From contig JAVXUO010000518.1 in the NCBI GenBank assembly GCA_033065855.1, positions 186,001 to 250,000 of the forward strand: 64,000 bases of DNA. Direction: 5' to 3'. The DNA is from Escallonia rubra (lineage: Eukaryota > Streptophyta > Magnoliopsida > Escalloniales > Escalloniaceae). The notes under the pieces were generated by a model. It was not told the origin of the DNA and did no database searches. It worked only from the letters and a program-made list of their open reading frames with translations. Shown one piece after another: positions 60,401-64,000 of the stretch (its first letter is position 1; each line of letters starts with the position of its first letter). Both the position numbers and the translations under genes were made by a program.

Positions 60401-61288
60401 GTAAAACACGATATTGACGTATTGGACATGAGTGCGAGGTTTGTAGCCCCGGGGAGGCAAAGACGTAATGCTGAAGAAGGTACAAATTTTTACCATTATC
60501 GTGTTGATATTTTTTTAACAGTTGTTGATTTGCAAATCAGTGAGTTGAATAATCGTTTCAGTGAGGTAACCACGGAGTTGCTTATGTGTATGGCATGTCT
60601 CGATCCAAGTGATGGTTTTTCTGCTTTTAATAAGCAAAAGTTGATATGTCTTGCACAGTTTTTTCCATATGACTTTTCGCCGATAGAGCTTAAGGTACTT
60701 CAAAGTCAGCTCGAGACTTATATTATGGATGTGCGCTCCTGTGAAGAACTTTATGAAGTCAGGGGAATTGGTGAACTTGTTATAAAGTTAGTTGAGTTGA
60801 AAAAGGATGTGATATATCCTTTGGTGTTCTTGCTTTTGAGATTGGTCTTACTTTTACATGTTGCAACTGCTACTGTAGAAAGAGCTTTATCTGCAATAAA
60901 GATAATAAAGACTCGACTTCGGAATCGCATGGGAGACGAATGGATGAATGATAGCTTGGTTTGTTACATCGAGAAGAATGTCTTCAAAACTATTACAAAT
61001 GAGGCTATTATCAAACGCTACCAATATTCGGCGCCTCATCGAGTAGTTATTTAGTACTTTCGTTTGTAAACACTGAAATGTGTATTTTGTATTCTTTTCT
61101 TTTGTGTTGTAAAGAGTCCTTAGTGGCTCTCATGAAATTTAATAAGACCTTTTAGATGCTTTTTAGTATGTTTTGTGTATTATCGAAAAATGCACTTTGT
61201 TTTTTTGTGTTATTTTACTTATAAAAATATTTATCTCTTTCGATATATTTTTAGCCCTCCCTAAGATGAAATCCTGGTTCCGCCACTG
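57455..61288 (+). mobile_element. hAT transposon, structurally complete (3834 bp)
   Basis: The terminal inverted repeats are CAGGGGCGGAACTAGG at the left and its near-complement at the right, 14 of 16 matching. A perfect 8-bp target duplication AGTAACGG lies at 57447-57454 and 61289-61296. The 5' part is a CT- and CCGG-rich leader (57540-58130) with short internal repeats. An intron-like stretch ending TTTTGCAG just before the transposase start follows. The element sits inside a LINE-derived RNase H fragment. Both ends and the target duplication are intact, but the transposase carries two lesions, so it could move only with help from another copy. Confidence 0.95.
58641..61054 (+). pseudogene. 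hAT transposase (DUF4371 / zinc finger MYM-type 1-like), broken
   Basis: The start MERFFKKKAK and the TTF-type zinc-finger region (FVSSWFDIYPSWLEYS, then CLCCYLFG) match plant ZMYM1-like hAT transposases. The catalytic part (FSILVDECRD, RGQGYDGASNMQGEFNGL, ETRWGSHYG) and the C-terminal hAT dimerisation region (TATVERALSAIKIIKTRLRN, RMGDEWMND) are also in order. Two lesions are visible: an in-frame TAA at 59124 and a one-base frameshift near 60390-60400, at the expected FC-x-KHDID stretch. The total span of about 800 residues is normal for the family. Divergence beyond these lesions seems low. Confidence 0.9.
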
Positions 61289-61985
61289 AGTAACGGTACA
61301 TCGAGTATTTCTAATTAGGAATCTGGCATCCTTGATAATACTGCTCAAAGGATGCCATACATTTTCGTGTATCCTTGATCTTCGTGTATGCCACACAGCA
61401 GTCTTGGAATCAGTCTCCACTTGGATATTCGTGTATCCTTGATCTCTAATTAATTGCATTCCCCTGACTATCCCAAGCAGCTCAGCTTCCAAAGCAATTA
61501 TCGCCAGAGAATTTGCCGAGGTAGCCGCATATCCACTCACCTTCGCTGTTCCGCACAAGTCCACCAAAGCCTCCCTTTCCATTCCTCTTTAAACAGTCAT
61601 CACTGTTAATCTTGAAACTACCTGCAAAAGGAAACAACCAAGTAATTATCTTTGGAGTATTTGCAGTAGCCTTACCTTTATCCTTGAAAGCTTTCCCCAG
61701 CTCAGAGACCTGATTAAGGCATATTTGCCACGAGATATTAGTAGGGATGGTGACCCCTTCTATACTTTCTTTGTTCTTGCTTTTCCAAATCTGTCAAAGT
61801 ATGGAGATAAACACATGTTGCCAAGACAAATTAGCGTAATCCAAATTTCGGTTGTCTTTCAAATGCCTACAAAACCAGTCCTCCAAGTTCATGGTATCTT
61901 CCTCCTCCCATTGTTGCGCAAAAAAAAAAAATGCCTCCATAATTCACAGGCTTTGGAGCATTTACGGAGGACGTGGTAAGAATTT

Positions 61986-64000
61986 TCATAATATGGTTCT
62001 ATTGGTTTTGTTAATTTACAAAATATGGTTCTATTATGAAATATTCTTACTATTTAACGGGAATAAAAAAAGTTTTATGTACTGTTTAGTGACAATTAAT
62101 TTGTCGTTCCTGTCACAAAAAGAGTCAGTTGCTAAAGGTTGAGCTCAAAAGCTTTGCACCCTTTTTATTTGGCTCCCTTCTCATCCTATTATATTCTCTT
62201 ATCCATTTTCTTTTCTCGTAAATATCATATTCAAATTACCTGGTTACAAAAACCATTATTAAAGGTAGTATAAATTATTAGAGCTTTTAATTTAAAAAAA
62301 GTTAACCCAAGCATTCAAAAAAGTTAGTCGTAAAGTTTTAGCTCAAAAACTTTGCACATTTTTTGTTTGGCATCCTTCTTATGTTATTTATTCTCTTATC
62401 TAATTATTTTCTCGTAAATGCCATATTCTCTCTCGCTACCAAGTTATAGAAATTACTATAAAATGTACTATAAAATATTAGAGCTTTTAATTTAAAAAAA
62501 GTTAATTCGAAAAAAGTTAGCAACTACTAATGCCCATTGATGATAGGAGGATCCGAGAGAATGCAATCATTCCTATCAACAACCATGCAACATGGCCTTG
62601 GTGCATGAACAACTATAACTGCCACCCTATATTAGAAACTATGGATCATAGATGAGACAAGTTTTTTACTAGAGATAATTATGAAAGTCGATTATCCATT
62701 AATTATACAAACTTAGCGCAAGAACGTCTTCCTTAGTTTTATTGGAACACAAATACGAACTCTAAGTGCTCACGTCAAATCAATACCTAATCAAACCGAT
62801 AACAATGAACACAATCGTTACATACGTCATAGGCTTAAGATTATAATCTAGTTGTTTTAAGTACCCAAACACGTCTCTCTCTTGAGTTAGGCTTTTTCTC
62901 CTTTTCTTCTCCTCTGCCTTAAGTTTCATGCCACCCCAAAATACATAAATACTTTAATGTTCTCTTTGTCCGTATATAAATGTTAACGTTATGATAACAT
63001 GACAACTTAAAATAATCGACAGAGTCAAAATCCATTTGATACCTAATTTAATTAAATTAATGAATGAATGAATGATATCAAATGCGAATTTCATCTCTAA
63101 GACTGGATTCTTCTAACAAATTTTTAAAGGCCCGCCACCTACTCGTGGCGTACCACGCACCAAAGGAAAAAGGTGGACTCTTTTAAATAACCGACATAAC
63201 CTGCCCTTTAATAAAGCTAACGAAGGCAAAAGGTTGGCCGCTCCTCCTCTATCCCACAGCTACACTACTCCTGATCAAAGCTTTGACCCCACATAATGAT
63301 GACGATACTTGTTTCTCTTTTTTGGTCATGTGCACACAACAAACATTGAATCCATTTGTCTAAAAGACGTGGTATTTAGAAAGGTAACAACAGAGAAGTC
63401 ATGATTTACAGTCACTCTAGATTACCCAGTTTGAATTTGCTTATCCAAATATAAGGGTGCAAAGCAGTGTTAAAAGAATTGCAGAGGGTCAGGCACGGGA
63501 GCACATTTATTTAAAGCGTAAGCGTATATAAGGCGTAAAAGTTCTCTAAAGTCTGCGTGGAAAGAATAGGCATACGCTTTTTTTAAATTGGAGATATAAA
63601 ATAAAAATTAATAGATATTAGTACATTAAATTAATAAAATTATATAAAAAAAATCTCATAACATCGCAATTTAATAGACTTCTAACACTAGAAAAAAGTT
63701 TAAAATTCAATGAGAAGTAGTTAGTCCTAAATAAATATGATAACATCATCTTCATCATCAATAACAGTCGAGGCAATAATATTTTCTTTAAAGGTAATCA
63801 TAAGCTTCAAGTCTTGTTGAATTCTATCTCTCAACTTCATTTTATTCGCCTATAAGGTGAATGGAATGAGTAAATCTACTTGACATGGAGCAGTAGTCGA
63901 GGACGGGACACTCACCCTTTGGTAATAATGGATGGGAGAGCTTATTATTTCGCTCAACCATTTTTACACTCTTACAATTACGATGGAGTATGCGAAAGGA
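61986..64000. other. AT-rich repetitive end of window
   Basis: No gene recognised. It contains the diverged tandem repeat at 62119-62521. Near 63510-63570 it has GCGTAAGCGTATATAAGGCG motifs like those at the ends of some plant hAT-derived elements. A possible minus-strand coding scrap (KLRDRIQQDLKLM) lies near 63790-63840 and is too short to call. Confidence 0.5.
62119..62521. repeat. Roughly 200-bp diverged tandem repeat
   Basis: Two successive blocks (about 62119-62326 and 62327-62521) each run from AGTTGCTAAAGGTTGAGCTC-like sequence through TTTTCTCGTAAAT to TATTAGAGCTTTTAATTTAA. They have clear but imperfect identity. Confidence 0.75.

Larger units (their letters stand above)
57300..61985 (-). 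pseudogene. LINE-derived zf-RVT plus RNase H fragment, split by a hAT element
   Basis: Read on the minus strand, the part from 61985 to 61289 begins with a zf-RVT-like HHVLRKCSKACELW. It continues into an RNase H-like (RVT_3) domain: FKINSDDC, then IALEAELLGIVRGMQ and VETDSKTAV. After the hAT insertion it resumes at 57454 with THVYREVNRCADQLASLGEL and ends at a stop after GAPLVSR. The acidic residues expected in the four RNase H motifs are all present (SDD, EAE, ETD, CAD). A stop after HVFISIL and a frameshift between the FSGDN and LEAEL parts show that it is dead. Such C-termini belong to plant L1-type LINEs and their derived gene fragments. No reverse-transcriptase domain remains in the window. 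Confidence 0.82.

Overview
The window is nuclear DNA from a flowering plant, most likely a eudicot. The evidence is short GT-AG exons in AT-rich introns, plant-only families (phytocyanins, CDPK-related kinase, P-class PPR, ALP1/HARBI1-like), a plant-type U2 snRNA gene, and Stowaway, Mutator, hAT and LINE elements. I cannot name the species. I read spliced gene models by eye, using homology to remembered family members, phase-consistent GT-AG junctions and summed exon lengths. No search was run.

Layout. (1) 1-9.7 kb is a direct segmental duplication. Unit A is about 89-3777 and unit B about 5967-9730. Each carries a two-exon secreted phytocyanin-like gene (1676-2349 and 7078-7818) and the start of an SCNM1-like gene. 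That gene is a broken exon-1 remnant in unit A and the intact first exon in unit B. Between the units lie organelle-like DNA and a third, broken phytocyanin exon (4639-4870). (2) 9544-11771 is the full SCNM1-like gene, a U12-spliceosome factor, with a Stowaway element in intron 1. (3) 16719-25252 is an 18-exon prolyl-oligopeptidase/acylaminoacyl-peptidase-like gene whose first intron is GC-AG and in frame. (4) 29504-35499 is an 11-exon CDPK-related kinase (CRK). (5) 36728-39034 is an intronless P-class PPR gene resembling EMB2745 (At5g39710). (6) A U2 snRNA gene lies on the minus strand near 39582-39771, with its USE, TATA box and 3' box. (7) 43486-44802 (minus) is an intronless HARBI1/ALP1-like gene with a complete DDE triad. 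(8) 47408-54717 is a five-exon ZOP1-like splicing factor gene with very large introns. One intron holds mitochondrial-like DNA and another a Mutator-like element. (9) 57.3-62 kb is a nested structure: a LINE-derived RNase H fragment (minus) split by a 3.8-kb hAT element that still has a perfect 8-bp target duplication. The last 2 kb is AT-rich and repetitive.

The genes do not form an operon-like unit. Three of them (SCNM1-like, U2 snRNA, ZOP1-like) encode spliceosome components, which is probably coincidence. The most unusual content is the phytocyanin duplication with its odd copper-site spacing, and a pair of inverted Mutator-like elements with matching ends but unrelated middles. Also notable are the in-frame GC-AG intron and the cleanly dated nested hAT insertion. 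I saw no LTR retroelement, virus-like element, CRISPR array or toxin gene.
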